DNA of 64,000 bases from Anoplolepis gracilipes (GCF_047496725.1 NC_132986.1:8392031-8456030), one strand, 5' to 3'. Shown: positions 48,412-62,278, counted from the stretch's first letter. Numbers and translations are program-made. The notes: generated by a model not told the origin, from the sequence alone.

Positions 48412-51038
48412 ATGCTTAAGGTGAGCAGAAGTGATAAACGTATATTCTGATTTTATGCTTATAAAATTTGAAATTAATAATAAATTGTGTTGCATTTTTT
48501 TCGGATATTTGTTACAATTTAAAAATAATTGCCGAGCAAAAAAATTATTCAATCGAAAATGAGAATATATATATATATTTGTTCTTGGCGTCAATAATAA
48601 GTACTATATTTTTCGACAAATTAATTTGTTGAAAATAAATGTATAAATTAAAAATATATTATTACATTTATTTTATTTTATTTATGTTTAATTTATGTTT
48701 CACTTAATATAGATATTGTTTGATGAATATGTAATTATAGCTTTATCGTGACAAAAATTTATACAAAAGTGTTTATATAATACTTCATAAATTCATTATA
48801 TTAATTTACGGTATAGTAAGATCATCTAATTCCGAAAAATAAAAAATTTTAAAAATAAGAGAAATTTTCTATAATTATCATTTTAGAAGAAAATTATGTT
48901 TAAAGAAAAATTTTGAGAAACTTAATTTTTTTAATGTTTTGATGCAAAATCGACATTGCTAATATAATATCTTATTACAACTTTTACATAATACGCGTCT
49001 TAAAATTTTCCTAAGATTTGTCGATATTTACATTTTAATAGTGCATGAAATTTTTTATCACAGATCGGTATAATAACGTTCATCACGATGCTGGCGATGA
49101 CGCGTTCGGAACCTCCGGTCAATTCGTATCTACCTCCACGAACAGAAATCTCTGGTGTGAATAGCGGTCAAGCCGATTTATCCACTCAATATGGAACACC
49201 GGATTTTGGTAACGGGGGTAGTTTTAACAGAAACGGTGGAGCAACAAGTTTCAGTGGGTCCGGCGATAATAGCGCAGGTAATGGCCCGTCGAAACTTTAC
49301 GATACGCCCATCGGGGGAAATGCCCGCGTAAATGGTCTAGGTCAATCTCGAGGAAACGGATTTGGGAATGGACAATCTTCTAGCTCTTATAGTGAATCAA
49401 GTTTTGGAGCTTTTAGTGAAAACGGCGGTAATATACAACTGTCAAGTAGCTATGGGGTTCCTATTGCGAATGGACACAATGGAGGTGGTTTTCGAAACGG
49501 CGGCAACGGAGGCAAACCATCGACTAGCTACGGTGTTCCTGGTGTAAATGGAAACAACGGAGACAGCTTCAAGAATCGAGGCAATGGAGAAAGACCATCG
49601 ACTAACTATGGTGTTCCTGGTGTGAATGGAAATAACGGAGACAGTTTCAAGAATCGGGGCAATGGAGAAAGACCATCGACTAGCTATGGTGTACCTGGTG
49701 TAAATGGAAACCATGGGAGTAGAAACAATGGCAATGGAAGGCCTTCTACTAATTATGGAGTACCTGCAAATGGAAATGCAAACGACAAAAATCGCTTAAA
49801 TGGCGGCGGAAATAATGGTGGAAAACTTTCGAACAGTTACGAATCTCCGAATGTACCTAAAACAAACGGAATAAATGGATTTAGCGGTACTCAAGGAGGA
49901 TTATCAAACAGTTATGGTCCACCTAATAGAAATGGACATGGGAACAATGGTTATCCATCTGAAAGTCCAACTAGAAATGGAGGAAGTTTTGGAAATGGTG
50001 ATACTAACGGCTATCCATCTGGAGGAAGTGCAAATGGACACACAGGGAATTTTGAGAACGGAAGTGGTTTTAAAAATGGAGGAAAAGGAAGCGGAGGTTA
50101 CAGCGACAATGCACAAGAAGAAAACACCGTAAGCATATCTTATTAAAATAATTGAATATAGCAAGGCGGATACGACAATTATTAATACAAGGCGGCGAAT
50201 CAAGAAACAATCTTCTTCATAAATATTTATCCCTTCAATATTTCTATTAAATATAATTCTATTAAATCACATTTATTTTAGGTGTGTATTTTGAGATCTG
50301 TTCTTTTATTTTCAGGAGCCAGCAAAATATGAATTTTCGTACGAAGTAAAAGATGAGCAATCCGGCAGCAATTACGGCCATACGGAAACTAGAAACGGTG
50401 ATCGCGCTCAAGGCGAGTTCAATGTTTTACTTCCAGATGGTAGAAAACAGATTGTCGAGTATGAGGCTGATCAGGATGGATTTAAACCGCAAATTAGATA
50501 CGAAGGCGAAGCAAATACGGGTGGAGGATACAGCTCCGGTAGGCCGAATGGTAACAACGATGGTTATTCTTCTGGTAGACCGGATAGCAAAAGCGGCGAC
50601 TTTGTAGATAATTCAGGAGGACTCTTTAATGGAGGAGGTAGTAATGGTTATCCAAACGGTGGCCATGGCGAGGGAAAGTCCAATGGATTTAATGGAGGAG
50701 GCGGCAACGGTTATCAATCGGGAAAGTCAGGTGCGATAAGATTACGATCCTTCGTTTTTCATTTGGTTGACACGAATAAGAAATGGCAATTTCGAAAAAG
50801 ATTTAATTTGTGTTAAAGAGCACTTAACTTTTATAATAAAAGTATAATGAGTTATCTAAATTTTATTTATTCATTACGTATAAGTCATATTAAAAAATGA
50901 TTTTCAGTAATTAATTCTATATGTAAGGAATTAAGTGTACTATAATATTTAATTTTTCCTTTTTCTTTAAATGAAATATAATTTAAAGAAGAGAGTATAT
51001 ATAATTTTCGCAAAAATAATTATGAAAAAAATTACGCT

Positions 51039-51104
<66 letters not shown>

Positions 51105-51257
51105 TTAATTAATATATCTATTCTATTCGTTTTTGTTTTACATTTTGCAGGACAATCCTTCAACCGAGATAATAATGGTAACTTGAGTGGTAATATCGGT
51201 GACAACGCGAATATAGGAAATAACAGACAAAATGGTAATGGTGGATATCAATATTAA
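48412..51257 (+). CDS. resilin: pro-resilin (elastic cuticle protein, RR-2)
   Basis: Rubber-like cuticle protein for elastic joints; cross-linked by dityrosine after secretion. Exons 48412-48420, 49064-50128, 50316-50730, 51151-51257 give 531 aa. Signal peptide MLKIGIITFITMLAMTRS is split by the 9-nt first coding exon (a usual arrangement for cuticle genes). Mature start EPPVNSYLPP is diagnostic of resilin. Exon 2 encodes the elastic N-terminal repeats: STSYGVPG, STNYGVPG and NSYGPPN-type units, rich in Gly, Asn, Ser. Exon 3 starts with the RR-2 chitin-binding consensus (EPAKYEFSYEVKDEQSGSNYGH..., NVLLPDGRKQIVEYEADQDGFKPQIRYEG). The rest of exon 3 and exon 4 have GYSSGRP repeats and end NGNGGYQY. 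Repeats at 49.5-49.7 kb are almost identical. Confidence 0.97.
51040..51100. repeat. (CA)n then (TA)n compound microsatellite in resilin intron 3
   Basis: About 12 CA units run straight into about 18 TA units. Confidence 0.95.
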
Positions 51258-52593
51258 AGAACATATAATTTATTATAATAGAATTAAATGGCATTATCTT
51301 AATTTTGAAAGAAGATAAAGAAATGAATGTGAAGAAATTATATAAAATTTTATCTGTATATTAGCTGTATTTAACGATGGATAATAGAAAGTTCTCTTAT
51401 GACTTATGAGATTTTCTATCATCCTTTCACAAAAATAATTTTATCAGAACAATGCATTTAAATAACCATTAAATTCTTCAATTAAAATTCATTAATTAAT
51501 ATTTATTATTAGATAATATTTATATCGCATTATGTGTTCATAGCATGATTTAAATCTCTGTAGTAGCCTTTAGTTGAGCAAAAAAATAAACGCATGTATT
51601 AATCAATAATGTATAAAAATGTTTTTTTCAAGAATACGAAAAATTGCGAAAAATTAAAGCTTGATAAAATGAATCTTAAACTGTTATGTAGATATAAATG
51701 TATTATATTAATAGATATGCAATTGCACCGTATAGAATAATTTTGCTCTCTTACGTCGGATTAATTTCACACTTCCGCGGTTTTGAGGGCCCGGAACTTA
51801 AGAGTCGCTTAACGCGTTAAAGACATAAAAACGCGGTCCGATGTATAATTACGCAGCTCCGTATCCGGTTTGCGTTATATCGTGTGACTCATTTGCTCGG
51901 TCGTCGACAGGAAGTCGAGGGCCCAGTCCGCCGCCACGTGTGAATCTCCGAGTGTTAAAATGCGCGCGCGTTGCACCGGTTGCAGTTTTCCAAACGGCCC
52001 CCGCGATATACCCATAGCTCGACGAGACATCGCACCGTCGAGATCGTAAAAGGTAAGGTAGAAATCACTTCTGATTTCATTGTTGCCGAACTAACCCGAG
52101 CGCAACGGTGCGAAATGAAATCCGGTCGATCCGCAAAGATAAAAATGCTCCATCTAGGCACGTGCACAATATATATGTAAATGTTCAATCTATGATTATA
52201 TTGTGTATTGCAAAGGATAAAAGAGATTAAGATTATCATATTTGATGTGAAATCTATATAAAAATGTATTATCCTTCCTTAAAATTCATTTATCTCGAGC
52301 TTTGAAATATTTATTCCAGCGCCTTTTTTATTTTTCTAAAATATTCTATACAAATATATTTTTTTTCTGAAACTTTATAAATTCAGATTTATGTAACATA
52401 AGAGATAAAATATATTTTTGTCACACAGTACCATTGTGCGCATTATGGTGGTGAATTACGTGTCGCAACGCGAAATTCTCAAGCATTGAAACGGAGCGAG
52501 ACATCGGTAATATTTCATAATTAGTTGCGATTCAATTTGTACGGCGACGAGATATGCGTTACGTGTATGCGTAGACGCACGCGCGCAAATGCG

Positions 52594-52640
52594 TATAAAT
52601 ATAGCCAGTGCAACCAGGAACAAGAGAAACAGGTTCCAGC
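52594..52640 (+). promoter_or_regulatory. possible TATA promoter of unknown transcript
   Basis: TATAAATA precedes a G/C-rich segment with no long open frame. Orientation is a guess. Confidence 0.2.
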
Positions 52641-53093
52641 TACGGTACCGTAGATCCTTAAGGCATCATTGAGCGAATGGTAAACCAGCTGCGCCCGTTG
52701 TTCGGGATTTCACTGTAAATGTCAATCTACGGCACGTAAAACGTCCCACCGATTTAAAGGAAAGTCGTTCGGTCGAGCGTTGCACGATTGCGACGAAGGG
52801 CTGCAAGACGCGAAGAGGGTGTTCATTCAACGACACACTCGCTCGTACACACGCCCCTGGAGAATACTTTATCTTTCGCAATCTCCGCCGGACCGAAGAG
52901 AAATTCCAGCAGAAAAGCGTTAGCGGAGAAATTATACGTTTCTCGTTAAATCTTCAAAGCACAAATAGCATATTTAAAAAAAAAGACTACACTGATTAAC
53001 ATTGTACAATGTAACTAAAAAACGAGAAATAAATATGTAGAGACAAAAAAAGATAATAATCTTAATTTTTTGTCTCATTGGATTTGTTTCATA

Positions 53094-53096
<3 letters not shown>

Positions 53097-53144
<48 letters not shown>
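53097..53144. repeat. (TA)n microsatellite
   Basis: About 24 uninterrupted TA units. Confidence 0.95.
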
Positions 53145-53150
<6 letters not shown>

Positions 53151-53766
53151 AGTGAAAGAAATATAAATTAATCTCTGAATATACAATTTAAGGTCTTGTC
53201 AAATCAACAAATATCAATAGCAAATTTCAAATAATTAATGTGAAAAAAAACTTCTAGCGATATCCCGAGCTCTTTTAGCACAAGTTTCTTGGCTATTTTT
53301 AATTTAGAAAGATTAAAAAGATCCTTAGAGATGTTCTTAGAAAAAAAAAATTTGCACATTGAAGCAACGTAACCCCGTTACGCTTAAACAGAGATACTTA
53401 TCGAGCACATTAGAAAGTTCCGGACTTCATGAAAGTACATGAGCTCAAGCATCGTTAATTACCGTTGCTTCGCAAGTGCGAAGTGGTCTAATGTCTGCGA
53501 GGATGCTAAAAGCTGCCCTTGCCGAGGATCGGTCTAATTATTTTACAGTACCGTGAAAATTATCAGACCAATACAAAATAATTTTACGTTTAGTTTTATC
53601 GTTCTTTCTATTAGTAAAGCCACAAATCCTTCGTCTGTAAAATACATCAATACATATATATATTGATATTCTGTCCCCTGATTCCTCTATGTGAATAAGA
53701 AAGTTCTTTTTTACAACGTTATTATAATATCTAACGCAATTAAAATCTTGATGCGAGTATTGAAAG

Positions 53767-54039
53767 AAATATTTATTAACATTTATTTCAATAAATTTTG
53801 TAAAAATTTAACTGATTGAAGTAAGGATTGAAATAAAGATCGATGAAATCAAAATGAAGATTTTGCAAATAAGATAAAAATGTAGACATTTTTAGCACTC
53901 GAAAATATTTATTAACATTTATTTCAATTATTTTTATAAAAATTTAACTGATTGAAGTAAGGATTGAAATAAAGATCAATGAAATCAAAATCAAGATTTT
54001 GCAAATAAGATAAAAATGTGAACATTTTTAGCATTCGAA
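53767..54039. repeat. 136-bp tandem duplication
   Basis: The unit from 53767 is repeated from 53903, with about 8 differences. Both copies contain AACTGATTGAAGTAAGGATT and GATTTTGCAAATAAGATAAA. Not coding. Confidence 0.9.
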
Positions 54040-55199
54040 AGTTGTATCTTTTGTACGTATTACGTTTTACACATTGAGCGTCGCAGAAGGTGAGAAAATT
54101 AATCTTATTTAGAAAAATAAATTGGAAAAATAATCTGGTTGTCTAATAATTTTCAAATCTCGATTTTATAACGTTTCGCGATGATACGATTTGTTACCGG
54201 GCGCACTTATGTATGGATGTTTTCGGCCATATTCGGCGATGCGTCCGGGCGTCTTTACGGTCCAGGACCTGCCGGTAATCTCCGGCCATTCTTTCTCTCT
54301 GCCTTCCCCCTTCCTTTAACCCCCTCCCCTCTCACTCTTCTCGAAACGTAATCGTTTTTGCAGCCGGTCCGGTTCTTGGCGTCACCGACCTACCGGAACG
54401 CGTCGCGTCGGACTCGAGAACACGATGTCCGTCCGACTAGGACCAGAAAAGACAAAACGGATATGCAGAAATTCTATCGTGATTCTCACTTGTGGCTTCT
54501 ATGCATATATGCATCTGCAAGTGGCTCAATGAAAATTCAGGAATATGGAGATAAAACTCTTCATCGTCGTCGCTTTCTAAAATTCGCGAGATAAAATCTC
54601 TCGTTGATTCGAGCAATTTTTTTTTCTTACAAGCTTTATATCTCTGCATTTTGTCTGAAATAAAAATCTGAAAATTTATCAATTGAAATATATATATATA
54701 TTGTGTAAATGTTCTTTTTCAATATCCGCTAATTATAAAATACGGACTTTCTTTAGCTCAGAGAGAAATTCTATCACAAGATTCCATGCAATATCTCGTA
54801 CATGCTGAGATGAATCGCAGGAATACTATTGAAAATATGCGACTTCCTCCTTGGCAACAGTTGACAATTGTGTTACTAAATTTAGATACATATAATGGAG
54901 ACGCAAAAGAAAGGACACACAAACGCTGAAATGATCTATGCACAATTCGATTCCTATAATATTCCTACAAATTCGAAGAACGAATTCGCTTCGACGTTAT
55001 TCGCAGCGAATTTCTCTGGCGAGGATTTATCGAGAGGATCCCTCCGAACGGGTCTTAAACCGGGTGACTCCTCGCAAGACGCAGGACAACGTCGTATCGA
55101 AAGAAAAAATCCAAAAATATCTTCAGGACCCGTTCGCGATTCCATACGAAGAAGGAGAGAGATCCCTGCATTCGGGCAGACAGAAAGAAAGAAAATAAG
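54040..55199. other. unassigned spacer before the GC-rich exon
   Basis: CpG-richer at 54180-54430, where a pyrimidine tract (CTCTCACTCTTC...) ends in TTTTGCAG at 54363; this is acceptor-like and could mark a non-coding exon. Otherwise nothing is supported. Confidence 0.35.
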
Positions 55200-56119
55200 A
55201 GAGAGAAGAAAGAGCGAGAGAAAGAGAGATAGAGAGAGAGAGAGAAAAAGGATGACCCCTACTCCATTCCATGTGAAGAACAGAACCCCACCACGAATGG
55301 CAAACGCACGCAGCGAAGGGGTAGAGCGGTGGTAGAGGACGAGAGCGAGAGGACGAAGAGAGAGAGAGAGATTCAAGGGGAGAAACGGAGAGAAGAGACC
55401 GGCGCTGCTGCGAGTTTTCGGAACAGTCAGCGGCGGCGGCGGCGGCGGCGGCGGCGGAGCCAGTTTCTCGTAGCTGCTTCGACGGCGGCAGTCTGCGGCG
55501 GCATCGTGCCTCGTGCCTGCCGTGTGTACCTCTTCCTTTCAGTATGAAGCCGACGATCGTGCCAGCTGCAGCGGCTGCACCTGCCGCAACGTCTTGCGCG
55601 ACGACGCGCGACCACCGTGTTGTACGCACAATCTACCGCGTCTGCTACGCGCATCGCCGTTCCTCCTGATCGCTGGATCTATCCGCGTGTACGTCCTGAA
55701 ATTCCTCCGTCCTCGTCTCGTCGACGGAATCTCCTCGGCGGGGACCGTCTCCGCAAAAGCGGATCGATCGCCGGCTGTACAGCCGGAAGGGGAACCGCGA
55801 CCGTTGACACTCTTTCTCTCTACAAAGAGTGCCGAAATTCGCTTAAGCGCGTGCTCGTGCACGTGTCCCACCCAGATAGACAGAGATAATCGCGCGTGCA
55901 TCCAGCGGTGTATATATGTACGCTGGCGAATTGTCGCGTGTGAAAAAAAAAAAAAGAAAAAACTGTGCGGCTTATTGTTAGATGAGACCGGCTTGGACTA
56001 AAAGTGAAAACTCCTTCAATACTGTTCAACGTTTTTGATATCGGACCTTCTTTGCTGGTAACCTTGGTAATTAGGCAAGGCAGCAAGCTTCCTGGAATAA
56101 GACGACGATCACCGGCAAG
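55200..56119 (+). promoter_or_regulatory. GC-rich promoter and putative 5' UTR exon ending in a splice donor
   Basis: The DNA changes to purine-rich (GAGA) sequence at 55200-55400, then a CGG run at 55429-55458, then G/C-rich sequence with many CpGs. The exon is proposed to end at GGCAAG|GTAAGT (56119/56120), an excellent 5' splice site. Open frames here on both strands are alanine or arginine-rich by composition and not convincing as proteins, so the exon is treated as untranslated. The start site is not known. The gene, if real, continues beyond the right edge. Confidence 0.45.
55429..55458. repeat. (CGG)n tract
   Basis: Ten CGG units inside the GC-rich exon, in sequence starting CAGCGGCGG. 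Confidence 0.95.
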
Positions 56120-56312
56120 GTAAGTCCCGATTGGAGGGTCAAGAGCAATCAGACCTCTCTCGCGTGACGCGACAAGCGAAATCGCTTCTATCAATTCGGA
56201 ATCTTTTACGTAATGTAACGTCAAAAAATTTTGAAAGATTGTTTTAATTTTGGAAGACTACAATGCAATCATTTTCGTATTTTTATGTAATTTTCGCTTT
56301 TTAATTACTGAA

Positions 56313-56313
<1 letters not shown>

Positions 56314-56349
<36 letters not shown>

Positions 56350-56350
56350 G
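56314..56350. repeat. (CT)n tract
   Basis: About 17 CT units, one interruption. Confidence 0.9.
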
Positions 56351-58258
56351 TTGCGTAATAAATTATTAAAAATTCCATGCATTTTAATAATATAATGAAA
56401 AATTTATAATGTATTTTATTAATAATGTATTTAAATGTGTAATTATTATTTAGCTTCTAATTTTCATTAACATTTCGAGAAACCAAATTAGCATATTTGT
56501 GTTGTTAAAGTTTATTTTTTACAACGTTAATAAAATTTTACTTTTTATTTCTATTTAGTATATAACATGGAAAAGATTTATCTTCTTATTTAATTATTTT
56601 ATATATTTTAATGATATTATTATATAATAAAACACAGTTTCTCTGAAATATGAAATATTCTCTTGAAAAGTGAAATATACAAAAATATATTTCAAAAGAT
56701 AAAATATTCCAAAAAACGGGACATGTTGGAAAGAAAAAAACTGAATATATTATTATAAATAAAGTAAAACAAGGGAAAGATGGATATTGGACGATTATAA
56801 CTAATAATCTGTTTAGATATTTCTCTATCTCTAGCTCTGGAATTTGTTCACCGTTTGATCGATACGGTACATCGTATATTGATTATCGTGCTGAGAATTA
56901 ATTGGCGAGTCAATCAGAAAACTTGTTTTTCGATTTGTTTCCGGCCATATAAACAACTCAGATTTTTACTTATAAAAATGAATCTCCTTTTATCGTTTAA
57001 AAAAACATTTATCTTGACGATTCTGCACGCTTGTATGATAACGTAGCAATAATAGCGTTAATATCGGCGAGTCGAGCGAAGTCTTTATTAAAGCTAATCG
57101 ACGAGAGATAGTCCTTTGAAACCATGAGAACTCGGATGATTTACCGTGTCATCTCGTCACGACGAGATCGTCCCCGACGATTTATTCGGCGGAGGTCGAT
57201 GGTCTCCTTTTCCACACGAATCGACAAGAGGCCTGCCGCGACCTCGACCTCGGGAAATAACGCGGAATTACCATCCCGGATGGTTCAAACGACCAGGAAT
57301 AATGTAACGTGGGACCTCGAGATCAGAGAGACGATCACTAGCCCGTGTATAGTCCAACAATTCTCGCTAATGTGTTGCATTAATCGCGAAGTAGTCTCTC
57401 CTTTCTCTTTTTCTCTTTCTCTCACTTTTTGCCTTTTAAAATATATGTATCACGCAATGGTTACGCAATGTGGAATTAAGAGTGATATTTTGTTAGGTTT
57501 TAAATTATAGAAATATGAAAAGAGAGATTAAACTTGAATCCACCAAAGTTTCATTTTTTCATTTCTTTCAGTGCGATTTTTGCTTTTACTGTTAATCTGC
57601 TGCACATTTTCTATCTAGAGAGAAATAATTTTTAGAAATAATCAAGTAATCTCGTCTTTAGAAATAATCTCAATTTCATATGATGGAATTGCGATGTCAT
57701 CTTTTGAGAATAAAAAGTTAAAATTATAATTGTCGCCATGTAACATATACTTCAATTGATTTGCGTAATTCCAATTTCGTCGCGGCAATGTAAGAAGAAC
57801 AGTTTCTCAGCTGCCGGTGCATCGTAACGTTTCGTTTTCGCGATCCATGATTCGCGTCCGTTCTCCGTGTTTCACGCGCATCGTAATTAAAGTTGCGTCG
57901 CAACTTGTCTTGAACGACATAGAGCGACGGCGTGTCCTGAGAGGAAGGCAACCGCGAGCGCAGTCATTAACTCCCGCGACACAATGCCGGGCAATTAAAC
58001 TGGATTGTATGTCCCCGCTCGCGAGAAACTCGCTTAATCTAATTTCCATGGCAATCTACTTAATTATCTTGACGGGGTCTTGGATCTTCGGTCGCATTCG
58101 CCGTCTAAAGGGTACCTCGGGAAAGCGACCTTTTCGTCGTACACAATGCAGCGGCGTTTAGCATCGTTAAATGTCGATCGCACGGAGTATGAAAACAAGC
58201 GCCAGGTTGCAGCTGGTGTGATATATTTCACACAAAGTAGCTCGTAATATGGCATATC

Positions 58259-58260
<2 letters not shown>

Positions 58261-58294
<34 letters not shown>
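58261..58294. repeat. poly(A) homopolymer run
   Basis: About 34 consecutive A residues, the longest mononucleotide run in the window. Confidence 0.95.
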
Positions 58295-58297
<3 letters not shown>

Positions 58298-58928
58298 TTA
58301 AAGATAGAAAATGACGTTTCAGAAAAAGATCGTCCTCTTTACGTAAATGCACATTCCCCCTAAAAAAAACTTTAGGAAAACGATAAATAATAAATAATAA
58401 ATAAGAATAATATAAAATAAAATAAAAATAGAAAATAGAAATTATATTTAATTTCTTCCTTTCATTATACTATTTAATTGTTTTGATCTGTTCAGCTTTC
58501 GTGGAAAACTCACTCTGTTCACAGACTCTTGTGATTTTATTCACATGAAAGTGTCACAAAAGTGGCACGCAAGCAGGTGAAAAATGCATGAATGCCACAC
58601 CTGCGAATATACAGAGATATTTAATGCGATAATATTTAATGACCATATATTGGCGCGATACAAATAAATTCCATACGAGAACAGTGACGTAAAATGCGCA
58701 ATCGATTCCCGTTTCGTGGATAACAGCTGTACAAAATGGCTGGCCAAACTTGTTTCTATTATCGTTTAATAATAATCAGTGATTTGTCTTCGGGAACGGG
58801 ACTAGCGCGTATGGGTGAGAAACCGTACGTGAAAATTGCGTAACGCTTGAATTCAGGCGAATCGAATATAAATCCATGTACCGTTCGATGTCTTTTATGA
58901 AAGATTGGTAACACCAAGTGCAATATAT

Positions 58929-58958
58929 GTGTGTGTGTGCGTGTGTGTGTGTGTGTAT
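58929..58958. repeat. (GT)n microsatellite
   Basis: GT tract with one C interruption. Confidence 0.9.
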
Positions 58959-59203
58959 TAGTTTTTTTATAGAGGGTGATTCAAATAAATAATCATAATT
59001 AATATGACAGAAACTTTAATTTTTCAGTAAATTACTTTGCGTGTAGTAAAAAAAAATTGTGATGTATATAATAAAGAAAAATTAATATTTTATGTTTCTT
59101 AATAATGTATAATGTTTTGTATTCAAATTATTTAAAAAAATGAGAAATAAATTTCTTTTTTGTTATTATAATTATAGTCAAAGGAAAAAAATACACATAC
59201 GCA

Positions 59204-59208
59204 TACAC

Positions 59209-59239
<31 letters not shown>

Positions 59240-59240
59240 T
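59204..59240. repeat. (CA)n microsatellite
   Basis: CA tract with a single A interruption, followed by a short CT tract. Confidence 0.9.
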
Positions 59241-61502
59241 ATTCCTTTCTCTCTCTCTCTCGTTATAAAAATCTACAAATAAAATACATTTATTTGAAAA
59301 ATAAAATAAAATAAAAAATTATACATGTTGCGCGATTAATTACTGTAGTTTATAATTATCGGATACATCGCTATGAAAGATATGATAAACAAGTATAGAA
59401 AACGGGATCTTTATAAGCCATTCGAAAATGATATAGGATTGTCCGTAGAAGTCGATTGCCAATCGAATCCGCTGTAAAGATTAAGCATTGCGGTAGCCAA
59501 ACGTGAGCGTGACCGGCGCAAAGAAAATTACATTTCACACCGAGTACGTCGATTCGTTATTCGAAGTCTTTTATACCTAGCTCAAATCACCATTTAAGTC
59601 CTGTTTACATCTTCGAGCTATAGCTAGACTGTGATCACAAACTGAACTTCTCTCGCATAATACGTTTCGCCCGCGAGGCTCAATTGGATTGAAAGTGCGT
59701 AAATTCAGAGTTAAATCTGTATTTTAAATCATTTAAATTACAATGAAATTTGGGAAAAAACTCTACACAATAATTTAAATGCCGTAATACAGAAAATATT
59801 TTGCAGAAAAAATTATATAATTATTTATATGAAATTAGAACGCATATTTTTAAGTAATTATAAAACAATTATATTTTATGATATTGGAAAATTTTTACGA
59901 GTTAATCGAATCTCTATGTATCATATTGTAATCTAAATTACAGATATGATTGATGAAACAAAGTTATCGTGTTATTTACTGCGCAAGTGATATTTTACGG
60001 AAATTTACGCAGTTAATATAATATATTGTGTTGAATTTTAGCAACACTTTTTAAATCGATTAATTTTATTTCGCTTGTAAATTTATTATGTTTGACAAAA
60101 GCATCAACACTTTTCATGAGACTTATACATATATGTATAAAAACGTCAAGATACAAGATACTTTTTTTGATGACGAAACCTGATTATACCTGATTATAAA
60201 TTTGACGAGACGTGCGATTCCAGCATGCGACCTTCACGAATGATCGGTTCTTGTCGCACGTCCATATACACGCAGTTACGTTCGCCGTATTCTCGGTTTA
60301 TTTATAGTCGACCTTTAACAGTACTCTTACTCAGATGTGAAGATCTTTCATATATCCCGAAGGAAAGTTGGACGGTAAAAGCCCATTTTACGGGCGCAGC
60401 CGACGAGTGTATTGAGCTGGTAATTGATCGATAGATCCTTTCCAAGAGCATTATACGTGTGGAGAACGGTAAAGGAGAAAATTACTCATGTGTATGCGTG
60501 TATTTAGCGGGTTCCACCCTTCCACCCCGCCCTGTGGAAGTGCGCAATATATACATTTCGAAATTTTACAAAAATTTAATTGGTGAAATCCACAATATAC
60601 GTTTCAAAACAGATACACGCTGGACAACATAATATTAATTAATGTTAATTAAAATGGAAATATAAATATCTTTTTAATTAATTCAGCCATGTAGGAGAGA
60701 ATTTTTTCAATTTCGTAAGTATGTTATTAATTTTTATATAACATTCTCCAAAAATCTTCATCCACCGTCACGCAACACTCGTTCGCTGACCTTAGAGTGA
60801 CGTGGGCCGAGGAAAAGAGAGTTCCTCGACCTATTCTCAGCGGTAACGAGGCTAATGAGAGAACGATCATGTCGGTCGGCTTTTCGAAGTGCGCACGCGT
60901 ATGGGTAATTTCTCCTACGTTAGATTCCGCGAGAAAAACAAGACCGTAGGAAGAGGAACAATCATCACGCTCGCTTGTCACCGGTTATCTAGCAGTTCGT
61001 CCAATCAACATAATCGAGAGAGTAGCTCGAGCATCGTACGTCGTGTTTCACTTTTATAATTGAAACTTTATTCAAGCGTAGTAAATCAACGTTTTTGCCG
61101 ATAAATTTAATAAGTTGAAATTACATTTTTTGTTCTATCATAGAGAAGGAAGATATATAACAATGAAGTAAGTATACCAAGTGTACAAGTACTCAGCAAA
61201 TACATCGATATATTACGCTATATTACTCGAGTAAAAATGTTATTTTAAACGAACGTGTAAGAATTATAGCTGTCCCTTTACTCATCTTTAATCCGAATTA
61301 TCCAATCTTCCATACAAAATCTCGTAAATTCGATTCGTACCGCCAGCAATCGTCGCTCTCGTCGGCGAGAGACACATCAGCCGTTTATGGTCAAGCAACT
61401 TACGGATGAGTGGCGAGGAAACTCTGACGCGCGTCAGAAAGCGGAGATCGGACAGCCTAGAAAGATGACACACACTCGGTTGTCGATCGACCACGCGCGG
61501 GG

Positions 61503-61600
61503 GATTTTCTAAAGTGATTAGAAATAATTGCGTCGACGCCAGCCCGTAGGCTGGAAAAGTAAGGACGTCGTACTATAAGTCAATGCGCGCCCGTCAGATC
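61503..61600 (+). repeat. duplicated non-coding block, copy 1
   Basis: Shares GATTAGAAATAATT, ATTTTCTAAA and a TCG.CG.CGCCA-like stretch with copy 2 at 62279-62380, in the same order. Downstream similarity (GACTTTATTAA / GATTTTATTAA) suggests the blocks may extend further. Confidence 0.6.
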
Positions 61601-61644
61601 GTCGACTTTATTAATTGACTCGCGCAACTCCCGTTCGAATGAGG

Positions 61645-61645
<1 letters not shown>

Positions 61646-61680
<35 letters not shown>
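61646..61680. repeat. (GA)n microsatellite
   Basis: About 17 GA units after GGGAGAAAGA. Confidence 0.95.
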
Positions 61681-61682
<2 letters not shown>

Positions 61683-62278
61683 ACGGGAGAAAAAGTCCGC
61701 GACGCGACCGGAAGTAAAAGCACGTGGAGGCTCATCGCGTCGGATCTTAGGGTCTGCTAATGTAATGACACACGTTTGACCTCGGGCTTACGCCAATGCC
61801 GTTAATTAGAGATCGTTTCCGACATGTGTTGATATATGCCGAAGTATACATGGAAAAGAAATGTAAAATTATATAAGCACGAGATATTTAAAACGGCGTA
61901 TGAAAAAAAGCATACTTTATCAATTTTTTTGAAAAATAATTTATTATTTATTCAATGTGTTAAGTCAAATAATATTCATATATTTAATGACTTTAGTCTT
62001 TAATTCAGTGATTCAGATGCCAAATTTGATTAATTTACATGGTTGACTTTTCTTTTAATTAAAAATAAAATAATAATATATAATATTTGAAAAATTTAAA
62101 TTTAAGGAAATAAAGTTTTATATATATTAAGTAATCTCTATGTGATTTTTTTTCCCATGATTTTAACACGATTCAGAAAAGAGCACCCATATCCGCGTGA
62201 ATTATTTTGCAAAAAAAAAGGAAACAGAGAACAGGATGGTAAACGGATCGGTCATTCATCTCGCAGACCGTAATCGCG

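Larger units (their letters stand above)
51258..53766. other. intergenic, 3' of resilin
   Basis: Resilin 3' flank, then two GC/CpG-richer patches (51740-52170 and 52430-52900). At 52594-52601 there is TATAAATA in a CpG context, a possible TATA box. No supported gene. A (TA)n tract of about 48 bp is at 53097-53144. Confidence 0.45.

Noticed and set aside
49362..50203. Long open frames in the other frame and on the minus strand over resilin
   Set aside because: They are shadow translations of the regular repeats; the spliced resilin frame explains the DNA.
54895..56224. Overlapping open frames in the GC-rich exon on both strands
   Set aside because: Composition comes from GAGA and CGG runs (Arg/Ala-rich peptides); no start or domain supports a protein.
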